In this document: piece after piece, positions 51,063-59,294 of the stretch
Layout of the letters: the number at the start of each line of letters is the position of its first letter
Numbering within the stretch: position 1 is the first letter of the stretch
From: Embleya sp051903075
GTDB taxonomy: Bacteria; Actinomycetota; Actinomycetes; Streptomycetales; Streptomycetaceae
Length of the DNA stretch: 64,000 nucleotides
NCBI RefSeq assembly: GCF_051903075.1
Contig: NZ_CP182422.1
Span: 3,286,001 to 3,350,000, forward strand
Reading direction: 5' to 3'
The notes under the pieces: model-generated
Seen by the model: the letters and a program-made list of their open reading frames with translations, nothing else
Database searches by the model: none
Told to the model about the DNA's origin: nothing
Program-made: the position numbers and the translations under genes

Positions 51063-51143
51063 ACTCGTTGGACTCGATCGAACCACCCGAACCAGCCGAA
51101 CCAGTCGAACCGCCCGATCCGCCCGATCCGCCCGATCCGCCCG
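51063..51143. repeat. 9-base minisatellite
   Basis: About nine degenerate tandem units of the type (A/T)(A/T)CC(G/A)(C)C(C)CG, the last three identical (ATCCGCCCG). Lies in the 275-base gap upstream of the VOC gene. Either strand could encode a repetitive peptide but no gene is evident. Confidence 0.6.
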
Positions 51144-51275
51144 ACGGCGCGGGTGCAGCGGCGGGCCGCTCCTCGCTCCGCCGCTGCACCGCGTCGTCAC
51201 CCACCCGCCGTCCGTGTCGGACCACCGACCGGGCCCGTGGTGGGTGCCGAACCGGTCACGATGGGATCGGGAGGG

Positions 51276-52244
51276 TCAGCGCCCGCGTGCGTATCCGTCG
51301 CCCTTGAAGAAGTAGATGTCGGTGGCGTGGCCGGGGACGCGGCACACCTCGTCGAGACCGGCGGCGAAGCCGTCGGCCACTTGCCAGGTGTCGGCGATGG
51401 ACTTCGGGCCGGTGACGATCTTCTCGTCCGGCGTCTTGTACTCCACGTATCGGGATCCCTTGAACAGGTACACGTTCAACGGGCTGCCCGGTGTGGAGCA
51501 GGCGGCGTCGACGCCGTTGGCGAAGTCTGTGCCCTTCAACCCGGACCAGCCGTCGGCGATGGCCTTGGGGCCGGAGGTCACCTTCTCGTCGGTGGTGCGG
51601 TAGCGCAGGTATTGGTTTCCCTTGAACAGATACAGATCCGTCGCACTGCCGGGAACCCCACACGCCGCGTCGATACCCGTCGCGAAAGCGGTGCCCTTCA
51701 ACCCCGCCCAACCGTCGGCGACGGCCTTGGGGCCAACGGTGACCTTCTCCCCGGTGGCCTGGTAGCGCACGTATTGGTTTCCCTTGAACAGATACAGATC
51801 CGTCGCGCTACCCGGAACCCCACACGCCGCGTCGATACCCGTCGCGAAAGCGGTGCCCTTCAACCCCGCCCAACCGTCGGCGATCTTCTTGGCCGGCAGG
51901 CCCCCGACCTCACGGACGAGCATCGAGTCCCACGGACACCAGTGACAGCCGGGCAGGAAGGCCCCGCATGCCTCATCCAGGTGATCCTCGGTGTAGCGCA
52001 TGGTCGCGTCGCACACTTCGATGGCGACCTCGAAGAAGTCGATGGTGCTCGGGTCGAGGTGGAAGCTCCACTTCGGGTTGTAGGGCTGGGTCCGCTTGAT
52101 GATCCGGCCGTGGACGTGCACCCGGTCCTTCTCTTCACCGAGCAGGATCTTCCTGGCGTGCGCGATCTTGGCGTCGTCGGTGAGTTCGATGATGAACTCC
52201 TCGGGCTCCGACCTCTGTCGGAACGCGAAATGCGCCTGAGCCAT
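51276..52244 (-). CDS. BP74-like N-terminal domain fused to four hemopexin-like repeats
   Basis: 322 residues, no signal peptide. N-terminal ~115 residues match the BP74-type domain: EEFIIELTDDAKIAHARKIL, VHVHGRIIKRTQPYNPKWSF, DFFEVAIEVCDATMRYTEDH, GAFLPGCHWCPWDS. Then four hemopexin-like blades of about 45-50 residues, each with ATDLYLFKGNQYVRY-type strands. Blades 1 and 2 are nearly identical in protein and DNA, a recent internal duplication. ATG at 52244 with GGAGAGG upstream. The BP74 domain is known from a Dictyostelium calcium/calmodulin-binding protein; role in bacteria unknown. Confidence 0.82.
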   Translation of the reverse strand: MAQAHFAFRQRSEPEEFIIELTDDAKIAHARKILLGEEKDRVHVHGRIIKRTQPYNPKWSFHLDPSTIDFFEVAIEVCDATMRYTEDHLDEACGAFLPGCHWCPWDSMLVREVGGLPAKKIADGWAGLKGTAFATGIDAACGVPGSATDLYLFKGNQYVRYQATGEKVTVGPKAVADGWAGLKGTAFATGIDAACGVPGSATDLYLFKGNQYLRYRTTDEKVTSGPKAIADGWSGLKGTDFANGVDAACSTPGSPLNVYLFKGSRYVEYKTPDEKIVTGPKSIADTWQVADGFAAGLDEVCRVPGHATDIYFFKGDGYARGR

Positions 52245-52563
52245 GGGAAATGCCTCTCCATCGGTCTCTCGCCTGGAACTACGGGGCCGTGAGCGGTGGT
52301 TCGGCGAACCGGAAGGCCGAGCAGGCAGGGACGACGACCTCTCCGAGATCACCCAGTGCTCTCGGATGATTGCCAAGCGTAGTGGAATCGGCATGCGTCG
52401 AGCGGCGATTCGACGGGCGATTCGAGCGGCGATTCCGACCGCGTCCGCCGGAAGGAAGGACCCTCCCGCGCGGCCCTGCCGCACACCGCCCGACGGATGT
52501 CGCACCCGGGTGTGCGAGGCACCCACACCACAAGCCGAGACGGCCCGCCAAGCCGCCCGAAAC
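52245..52563. other. Gap with short direct repeats
   Basis: No gene seen. Includes two direct copies of CGAGCGGCGATT (52399 and 52423) within a GCGATTCGA-rich stretch. Promoter of the BP74 gene should be at the left. Confidence 0.45.
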
Positions 52564-53343
52564 TCAGACGCCGTAGCCGCCGTCCACGTCCAGCTTCTGG
52601 CCGCTGATGAAGCCCGCCCGGTCGGAGGCCAGGAAGCAGACGGCTTCGGCGATGTCCGTCGCACCGCCGAAGCGCCGCAGCGGGATGTTCCGGCGGGCGA
52701 CGTCCAGCGCCCGGTCGTCGAGGTCGCCGCTGTCGATCAGCCGCGCCGCCATGCCGTCGGTGAGCATGCCCGGCCCGACGCAGTTGGCCCGCACCCCGAA
52801 ACGACCCTCCTCGGCCGCGATGCCGCGCACGATGGCCTCGACCGCGCTCTTCGTACAGGACGACAGGCCGTCCCGCACCGGGAACCGGCTGGTGGCCGCC
52901 GTGGTGACCGCGACCAGGCTGCCGTTGCCCGCCGCGCGCAGGTGCGGCAGCGACGGATGCACCAGGTTGAAGAACGCGGCGGCGTCGCCGTCCAGTTGCT
53001 CGCGGTACTGCGCCGGCGTGACCCGACTCAGATGCACCATCGGTACGTGCGGCCCGGCCGCGTACACCACCGTATGCACTCCGCCGAACTCCGCCGCCGC
53101 CTCCGCCACGAACGCCGCCACCGCATCCGCGTCGGTCAGGTCGACCCGCCACGCCCGAGCCCTCCGGCCGTACCCGACCCGCGCCTCCTCGGCCACGGCC
53201 TCGGTCGCCGCGGCCCCGTTGCGATAGGTCACCGCCAGGTCCGCGCCCCGCTCGGCGAACATGCGGCAGATCGCGGCCCCGATCCCGCCCCCGGCCCCGA
53301 CGACCACCACCGCCCCGCCCCGGCCCTCGAAGTCGCGCTCCAT
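52564..53343 (-). CDS. SDR with the catalytic tyrosine replaced
   Basis: 259 residues, ATG at 53343. Cofactor loop VVVVGAGGGIGAAI (about 12) and DGGYGV C-terminus are typical. At the active site the Y-x3-K motif reads S-S-C-T-K (GLSSCTKSAVEAIV), so the tyrosine is a serine while the lysine stays; VRANCVGPGML follows normally. I recall a subgroup of actinomycete SDRs with the same change, so it may be a non-classical enzyme. A palindrome at 53371-53385 lies 28 bases upstream, placing it in the regulon. Confidence 0.83.
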   Translation of the reverse strand: MERDFEGRGGAVVVVGAGGGIGAAICRMFAERGADLAVTYRNGAAATEAVAEEARVGYGRRARAWRVDLTDADAVAAFVAEAAAEFGGVHTVVYAAGPHVPMVHLSRVTPAQYREQLDGDAAAFFNLVHPSLPHLRAAGNGSLVAVTTAATSRFPVRDGLSSCTKSAVEAIVRGIAAEEGRFGVRANCVGPGMLTDGMAARLIDSGDLDDRALDVARRNIPLRRFGGATDIAEAVCFLASDRAGFISGQKLDVDGGYGV

Positions 53344-53370
53344 GACTGGCTCCCTGCTGCCGAGGTTGAT

Positions 53371-53385
53371 CTGACGACCAGTCAG
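53371..53385. promoter_or_regulatory. CTGAC-N5-GTCAG palindrome upstream of the 52.6 kb SDR
   Basis: Perfect arms around GACCA, with GAT before and AAAT after, 28 bases before the ATG at 53343: the tightest operator-to-start distance on the minus strand apart from 60583-60597 (23 bases). Confidence 0.7.
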
Positions 53386-53669
53386 AAATAACCCCGGATT
53401 CCGGAAGTGTCAATGGATCCGCCACCTGACCAGCCCAAACGCACGAGCCGAGGAGAATCAGCCGACCGTACCCGGGCCCGGCGCGTTGCCGTCGAAAACC
53501 GGGTCGTGGGGGAGGTGTCGCAGGCGATAACCTGCCGCTCAGAGGCATCGGACCCGGTGGATCGGCAAGGCGGTTCGCGAAGCGAACGGCGGGCGTGATC
53601 GACCAATGCGGCACCCGCCACCCCGAACCGGCCTCACCCCGTCTGTCATTCCTCGCGGAGGTCCTTCCC
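53386..53669. other. Gap between divergent SDR and lipoprotein genes
   Basis: No convincing gene. Likely holds the lipoprotein promoter; includes GGATCGGCAAGGCGGTTCGCGAAGCG near 53560. Confidence 0.45.
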
Positions 53670-54440
53670 TTGATACGTCTGCGCCCGCGCAGTGTGACCG
53701 GCCTGCTCACGCTCACCCTCCTGGCCACCACCACGGCATGCGGCGGGTCGGCCGAGAAGGTCGCCCGCGACACGTCCCCGCAAACACCCGGCGTCACCGC
53801 CACCACGACGCCGTCCACACGCACGACCCCGCCCGAATCCGGCGCCCCTTCGTCGACGAGCGAGCTGAAGCGTCTCCTCCTCGCGAAGACGGACATGCCC
53901 GAGGGCTGGCCGAGCATCATCGACACCGGCCACAGCAAAGACGAGGACGCCGAGTCCGTCGGCTGCGAGCGCCTGTCCGCCCTGAGCAACCCGTCCTCGG
54001 GGATCTACCCCGTCCTGGGCGCGGCCTCGATCGTGGCCCGGGACCCAGCCCCCGGTGGCAAGGCGTACGCGATCCTGGGCTCCGGGTTGACGTCCCTGTC
54101 GGTCGACGACGCGCAGCGGGTCCTTCCGGCGGTCCGGGAGTTGCTTCCCCGATGCCCGGACGAGCGGTACGAGAAGGACGACATGTCCAGTCGGGTAACC
54201 GCACGCGAACTCGCCCGACCCCGCGTGGGTGACGACAGCATGGCCATGGAGACGGTCACCCGGGTCGACGACACCGGCAGGGCATGGGCGCACTCCGTCG
54301 TCCTGGTTCGGGTGGACAGCACACTGATCCAAATCACCCACGTCAACCTCACCGGCGCCACGCCCCAGGCCCCGGACGAAGCCCTCGTCCGCAAGCAGGT
54401 CGACCTGGTGACCGCCGCCACGCGCGCACGCCGAAGCTGA
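53670..54440 (+). CDS. Lipoprotein with PknH/sensor-like domain layout
   Basis: 256 residues from a TTG at 53670 with GGAGG eight bases upstream. Lipoprotein signal RLRPRSVTGLLTLTLLATTT followed by AC-GG (Cys about 26). A Thr/Pro-rich linker (TTPSTRTTPPESGAPSSTS) leads to an extracytoplasmic domain of about 170 residues (DMPEGWPSIIDTG, YAILGSGLTSLSVDDAQRVL, SVVLVRVDSTLIQITHVNL). Domain family not certain; the layout recalls actinomycete sensor-domain lipoproteins. Confidence 0.75.
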   Translation: MIRLRPRSVTGLLTLTLLATTTACGGSAEKVARDTSPQTPGVTATTTPSTRTTPPESGAPSSTSELKRLLLAKTDMPEGWPSIIDTGHSKDEDAESVGCERLSALSNPSSGIYPVLGAASIVARDPAPGGKAYAILGSGLTSLSVDDAQRVLPAVRELLPRCPDERYEKDDMSSRVTARELARPRVGDDSMAMETVTRVDDTGRAWAHSVVLVRVDSTLIQITHVNLTGATPQAPDEALVRKQVDLVTAATRARRS

Positions 54441-54786
54441 AACCAAGGGCAGGCCCGGCAAACGCCGCCTCGGGCCGCCCGTTCCCCACCGACGCCGCCG
54501 CGGCGGACGCCGTCTCCCGTGCCCTGCACACCGTCCCCGGCGTCGGCACCCCCGCCACCTCGACCCGCTCCATCGACGGCACCCCGGTCGAGATCCGAGC
54601 CGTGCCGGACATGTCCCCGGACAGCGACGCCACCGCGACCGGCCGCGCCTGCCGGTGGCCGACCCGCCGCCGCCCGAAGACCACGGACCCGCGCGAACAT
54701 CCCGTAGCGTAGTCCGCGCCGGACACACAGCGACCGGCAACGACAGAGCGATCAGCGGGTGTTCCACACCGGGAGGCCGAACCGAC
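54441..54786. other. Gap with a possible residual coding segment
   Basis: A plus-strand frame to 54712 reads DAVSRALHTVPGVGTPATST and DGTPVEIRAVPDMSPDSDAT, which looks more protein-like than neighbouring frames but has no start or family. It may be a decayed gene or chance. Confidence 0.3.
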
Positions 54787-55593
54787 ATGGCGTTGCCAGC
54801 GTCCCAAGCCCATGCGTCCGACGACCCGATCCGCGTCCTCGACGTGACCACCGACGACTACCGCAGAGCCTTCGAGCTCTTCCTCGCCGGATCGGACGAA
54901 AAGGCGGTCACCCACGCCCACCTGCTCGCCCTGGTCGAACAGCTGCCCCGCCACGCGGTGTTCCTGGACATCGGGGCGGGCTCCGGAGCGACCACGAGAT
55001 ACCTGGGCCGTCGCTTCGAGCGCACCATCGCCATCGAACCGAGCAAGTACATGCGCGACGCCCTCCGCCTCGCCTACCCGGAGGCGGAGGTGCTGAGCGA
55101 CCCCGTCGAGACGGCCGAGCCGCCCGCCCTCGCCGACTTCGCCCTGTGCTCGCACATGTTCTACTTCCTGCCCGAGTCGCAATATCTGCCCACGGTGCGC
55201 CGGATGCTCCGCTGGGTCCGACCGGGCGGCGAACTGGTCCTCGCCCTACAAAACCCCGACAACGAATGCATGCGCCTGGTCCGGCACTTCTTCGACATCC
55301 GCTTCGACCTGGCGCCAACGGCAAGCGCGCTTCAGGCCGGCCACGAAGACCTGGTCGAGTCCTGCACCCTCGAAACCGTCCCGGTCCGCTTCCACTCCGA
55401 CAACCTCGCCGACACCCTCGCGGTGGCCGAGTTCATGGCCAACGTCCCGGACCTGGCCCAACGAGAAACCCGCCCCACCCAAAAAGCCCTCGAACAGTAC
55501 GTCCTCGAACACTTCGCCGACCCAACCGGAACCGGCTTCACCGTCGCCCACGACCACGACATCGTCCACATCAAACGCTCCCCCCACGCCTGA
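54787..55593 (+). CDS. Class I SAM-dependent methyltransferase
   Basis: 268 residues. SAM-binding motif I VFLDIGAGSGATTRYLGRRF (about 58), motif II ERTIAIEPSKYMRD, and RMLRWVRPGGELVLALQNP (about 138) as the post-motif region. ATG at 54787 with GGGAGG ten bases upstream. Substrate unknown. Monocistronic, followed by the streptomycete intergenic element. Confidence 0.85.
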   Translation: MALPASQAHASDDPIRVLDVTTDDYRRAFELFLAGSDEKAVTHAHLLALVEQLPRHAVFLDIGAGSGATTRYLGRRFERTIAIEPSKYMRDALRLAYPEAEVLSDPVETAEPPALADFALCSHMFYFLPESQYLPTVRRMLRWVRPGGELVLALQNPDNECMRLVRHFFDIRFDLAPTASALQAGHEDLVESCTLETVPVRFHSDNLADTLAVAEFMANVPDLAQRETRPTQKALEQYVLEHFADPTGTGFTVAHDHDIVHIKRSPHA

Positions 55594-55782
55594 GGCCGCA
55601 GCATCGGCAAACCGCCCCCGACCCAACCAACTCCAGCCCGGCCGTGGTTGGGGTTTCAAGCGTTGGTCGGGGTCGGGGTTCGGCCGACCAAACGCTCAAA
55701 ACCCAATCCAGCCCGGCCGGCGCTTGAGGCCACCCCAACCCAACCGAACCCCAACGGCGGCCAACCCCCGACCCGAGCACCG
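55594..55782. repeat. Intergenic element copies between convergent genes
   Basis: Two copies of CCAGCCCGGCCG(GCGCTTGAGGCC), the first disrupted after CCGGCCG. Between them an imperfect inverted repeat (GGGTTTCAAGCGTTGGTCGG with CCGACCAAACGCTCAAAACC) could terminate both convergent transcripts. Confidence 0.6.
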
Positions 55783-56769
55783 CTAAAGCGTCGCCGCCAG
55801 CGCCGCCTCGTTCTCCTCCGCCGCCCCGAACTGCGTCGCATGCACCCACGAGCGCTTCACATACAGATGCACGTCCACCTCCCAGGTGAACCCCATCCCC
55901 CCATACACCTGCGTCGCGTCCTTGCCATTGCGCGTCGCCGCGTCGTCCGCCATCACCTTCGCCGTCAACACCGCGACCTCGGCGTCGCCCACCGCCGGAT
56001 CGTCCAGCGTCACCGCCGCCGCGTACACCGCCGCCCGCGCGATCTCGGTCCGCACCAGCATGTCCGCACACAGGTGCTTGACCGCCTGGAAGCCCCCGAT
56101 CACCCGCCCGAACTGCTCGCGCTCCTTCGCATACTGCGTGGCCAACTCGGTCAGCCGCCCCGCGATGCCCAGTTGCAGCGCAGCCGTGAGCACCGCCCCG
56201 ACCCGCCGCCACTCCTCCGCGACCCGCGCGTCGGCCACCACCTCGCCGCCCGGCAGCTCGTCCACCGCCGTCACCGGCGTGAACGGATCCACCGGATGCG
56301 CGACCGGCGCCCCCCGCACCGACGCCGGATCCACCCGCCGGATGCCCTCGTCCGTCAGCACCAACAGGCAGTCCAGCGCGTCCAAATGCTCCACGAGCAG
56401 CGGCCACGAGTCGCCCTCGATCAGCCCGACCACCGCGTCGCCCGCAGCCGCGTCCTCACCCAGCCGTCCCGGCAACGACGCTGCCAGATGCGTGGCCACC
56501 AGCGGCCCGGGCAACAACACCCGCCCGGCCTCCTCGTACACCAGCGCCGCCTCGGCCACCCCGAGTCCGACCCCGCCCGCCTCCTCGGCGATCCGCAGCG
56601 AGAAGAACCCGGTCTCGGCCAGTTCCCGCCACAACGCCCGATCCACCATGCCGGGCACCGGCGCGGTGTCCACCAGCGCCCGCATCCGCTCCCGGTCGAA
56701 CCGGCCCTCGCAGAACTCCCGTACCCCGGACCGCAGATCGCGCTGGTCCTCGCTCAGCTGGAAATCCAT
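55783..56769 (-). CDS. Acyl-CoA dehydrogenase (FadE type, beta-like subunit)
   Basis: 328 residues, shorter than the usual 370-400. N-terminal DFQLSEDQRDLRSGVREFCE. The YSEP flavin signature is absent. C-terminal half has REQFGRVIGGFQAVKHLCAD and YGGMGFTWEVDVHLYVKRSW. This is the pattern of beta-type steroid FadE subunits that pair with an alpha partner encoded next door (56819-58006). ATG at 56769 with AAGGTGG upstream, 49 bases after the partner's stop. Confidence 0.86.
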   Translation of the reverse strand: MDFQLSEDQRDLRSGVREFCEGRFDRERMRALVDTAPVPGMVDRALWRELAETGFFSLRIAEEAGGVGLGVAEAALVYEEAGRVLLPGPLVATHLAASLPGRLGEDAAAGDAVVGLIEGDSWPLLVEHLDALDCLLVLTDEGIRRVDPASVRGAPVAHPVDPFTPVTAVDELPGGEVVADARVAEEWRRVGAVLTAALQLGIAGRLTELATQYAKEREQFGRVIGGFQAVKHLCADMLVRTEIARAAVYAAAVTLDDPAVGDAEVAVLTAKVMADDAATRNGKDATQVYGGMGFTWEVDVHLYVKRSWVHATQFGAAEENEAALAATL

Positions 56770-56818
56770 GTCCCGACCACCTTCTCGCTCAGCCCCGGCC
56801 GAAATCCCACGACCCCGC

Positions 56819-58006
56819 TCACCGTTCCTTCGGCAGACCGAGGATGCGCTCGCCCACGATGTTGCGCTGAATCTGCGACGTACCCGCCGCGATCGTGTAC
56901 GACAGCGACGACAGCCGCTCGTCCATCAGCGTCGCGCCCGGCAGTCCCGCGACGTCGTCCACCGCCAGGGCGGCCCGCCCGAGCAGCCGGTGCGCGAGTT
57001 CGTACACCTTCTGCTTCGTCTCGGAGAACCGCAGCTTGAACACCGAGCCGCCGACCCCGGGCACCCCGGACCGCTGCGCCTCGGAGACGTTCCACTTGGT
57101 CAGCGCCCACAGCGCCTCGAACTCGGCGGTCAGATGGCCCAGTTCGCGCCGCAATGCGACATCGTCCCAGGCAGTGGCCTGACGCCGCGTCACCTTCTTG
57201 GCCAGTGCCGCCAGTTCGCGCAACAGCCGCTGACACGCAACCACTTCGCTGACGAACGCGGTGCCGCGCTCGAACGACAGGGTGACCATGGTGACCCGCC
57301 AGCCGTCGTTCTCCTCGCCCACCCGGTTGGCCACCGGCACCCGTACGTCGTCGAAGAACACCTCGGCGAACTCCGAGGTCCCCATCACCGTTTCCAACGG
57401 CCGGATGGTGATCCCCGGCGTGTCCATCGGCACGATCAACCAGGTGATGCCCTTGTGCTTGGGCGCGTCCGGGTCGGTGCGCACCAACATCTCGCAGTAG
57501 TCGGCCACTTCGGCGTGCGAGGTCCAAATCTTCGAACCGTTGACCACGTAGTCGTCGCCGTCCCGCACCGCCCGGGTACGCAGCGAGGCGAGGTCGCTGC
57601 CCGCTCCCGGCTCGGAGAAGCCCTGGCACCACACGTCGTCGCCGCGCAGGATCCCCGGCAGATACCGCCGCCGCTGCTCGTCCGTGCCGGCCGCATCGAT
57701 CGTCGGCCCCGCGTGCAGCAGGCCGACGAAGTTCGCCCCCACGTAGGGCGTGCCGGCCCGCTCGGTCTCCTCCAGGAAGATCAGATGCTCGGTGGGCGTG
57801 GCGCCCTTGCCGCCGGCCTCCACCGACCAGTGCAGACCCGCGTATCCGGCGTCGAACAACAACCGCTGCCACGCCGTGTCGTAGGCGCGCCGCCCGGGCC
57901 AGTCGTTGCGATCGGGCTTGGGTGGCAGCAACGGGATGGCCTGATCGAGCCACGCGCGCAATTCGGCGCGAAAGCCCTCCTCGGCCTCGGTGTACCGCAG
58001 GTCCAT
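56819..58006 (-). CDS. Acyl-CoA dehydrogenase (FadE type, alpha-like subunit)
   Basis: 395 residues from the ATG at 58006 (AGGGAG upstream). DLRYTEAEEGFRAELRAWLD start, WCQGFSEPGAGSDLASLRTR flavin signature (about 133), KIWTSHAEVADYCEMLVRTD, and C-terminal AAGTSQIQRNIVGERILGLP for FAD binding. With the downstream beta-like subunit it probably forms an alpha2beta2 dehydrogenase such as the ChsE complexes. Part of a minus-strand operon that begins with the amidohydrolase at 60560 and includes the SDR at 59064. Confidence 0.88.
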   Translation of the reverse strand: MDLRYTEAEEGFRAELRAWLDQAIPLLPPKPDRNDWPGRRAYDTAWQRLLFDAGYAGLHWSVEAGGKGATPTEHLIFLEETERAGTPYVGANFVGLLHAGPTIDAAGTDEQRRRYLPGILRGDDVWCQGFSEPGAGSDLASLRTRAVRDGDDYVVNGSKIWTSHAEVADYCEMLVRTDPDAPKHKGITWLIVPMDTPGITIRPLETVMGTSEFAEVFFDDVRVPVANRVGEENDGWRVTMVTLSFERGTAFVSEVVACQRLLRELAALAKKVTRRQATAWDDVALRRELGHLTAEFEALWALTKWNVSEAQRSGVPGVGGSVFKLRFSETKQKVYELAHRLLGRAALAVDDVAGLPGATLMDERLSSLSYTIAAGTSQIQRNIVGERILGLPKER

Positions 58007-58155
58007 GGTCGTCGACTCCCTGTCGAACTGGGAACGGGCAAACGAAAAAGCGAACGAAGGCGGCCGAACCGAGGCGTCCGACCGCAGCGACCGACCGAAG
58101 CAACCCGCCGCATCGACCCGACCGCAGCGGCCCGACCGCAGCGGCTCCGCCGAAC

Positions 58156-59064
58156 TCAGGCCCCGTACACCGGAGTCGGCGTCGGCGCCTCGTCGAGCAG
58201 CTTCGCCACCACCGGCCCCAGCTCGGCCGGCTCCCACCGCCGGCCCGCCGTGGCCTCGGGACCGTGCTGCCATCCGATCGCGACGGAGACCTTGTCCCCC
58301 TCGACCTCGAAGACCCGCCCCGTCACCTCCCGCGACTGGGTCGAGCCGAGCCAGACCACCAGCGGCGACACGTTCGCCGGGTCGTAGAAGTCGAAGCCGC
58401 CGTCCTCGGGCTTGCGCACCAGGTCCGGCATGGCCTCCTCGGTCATCCGGGTGCGCGCGGCCGGCGCGATCGCGTTGGCCGTCACCCCGTAGCGGCCCAT
58501 CTCCACCGCGGCGATCTGGGTCAGGCAGGTGATCCCGGCCTTGGCCGCCGCGTAGTTGCCCTGTCCGACCGAGCCCATCAGCCCCGCGCCCGAGGTGGTG
58601 TTGATCAGCCGCGCGTCGACCTCGACGCCCGCCTTCGCCTGGGCCCGCCAGTACGCGCCGGCGTGCCGCATCACCGCGAAGTGCCCCTTGAGGTGCACCC
58701 GGATCACCGCGTCGAACTCGTCCTCGCCCAGCGAGACGAGCATGCGGTCACGCAGGAAGCCCGCGTTGTTGACCACCACGTCCAGCCGGCCGAACGTGTC
58801 GATGGCGGTCCGCACCAGGCGCTCGGCGCCCGCCCAGTCGGCGACGTCGTCCGCGTTGACCACCGCCTTGCCGCCCAGAGCCTCGATGTCGGCCACGACC
58901 TGCTGGGCCGGGCCGAGCGAACGCCCGTCGCCCTGGCGCGAGGCACCGATGTCGTTGACCACCACGTGCGCACCCTCGCGGGCGAATGCCAGCGCGTGCT
59001 CGCGCCCGATGCCGCCGCCGGCACCGGTGACGATGACGACGCGCCCCTCGCAGATCCCACTCAT
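58156..59064 (-). CDS. SDR, Hsd4A-like beta-hydroxyacyl-CoA dehydrogenase
   Basis: 302 residues. TGAGGGIG at 13-20, NNAG at 99-102, Ser158, Tyr171 and Lys175 (GNYAAAKAG). Long N-terminal loop NDIGASRQGDGRSLGPAQQV and C-terminal extension (VEGDKVSVAIGWQHGPEATA, AELGPVVAKLLDEAPT) match the MFE-2/17beta-HSD4-like SDRs; the M. tuberculosis Hsd4A is of comparable length. Predicted to oxidise the hydroxyacyl-CoA made by a hydratase during side-chain beta-oxidation. ATG at 59064 with GGGGCCTGGA upstream. Confidence 0.86.
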   Translation of the reverse strand: MSGICEGRVVIVTGAGGGIGREHALAFAREGAHVVVNDIGASRQGDGRSLGPAQQVVADIEALGGKAVVNADDVADWAGAERLVRTAIDTFGRLDVVVNNAGFLRDRMLVSLGEDEFDAVIRVHLKGHFAVMRHAGAYWRAQAKAGVEVDARLINTTSGAGLMGSVGQGNYAAAKAGITCLTQIAAVEMGRYGVTANAIAPAARTRMTEEAMPDLVRKPEDGGFDFYDPANVSPLVVWLGSTQSREVTGRVFEVEGDKVSVAIGWQHGPEATAGRRWEPAELGPVVAKLLDEAPTPTPVYGA

Positions 59065-59294
59065 TCCAGGCCCCTCTGGTGTAGAAGACCGACGCCGTAC
59101 CGAGGACCGACCCACGTCGAATACCTCGGAAGCGGCCCGCCGAGAAGTTCGACGAGCCGCCCCCTACCACCGCACCGCGAGCCACTGCCATGACCACGCG
59201 GCACGTCCGTACCGAAGAACCGAACCGACCCGAATCGAACCGAGCCAAACCACACCGACCCGCAGCAGCCCGCAGCCCGCAGCGATCAGATGCC

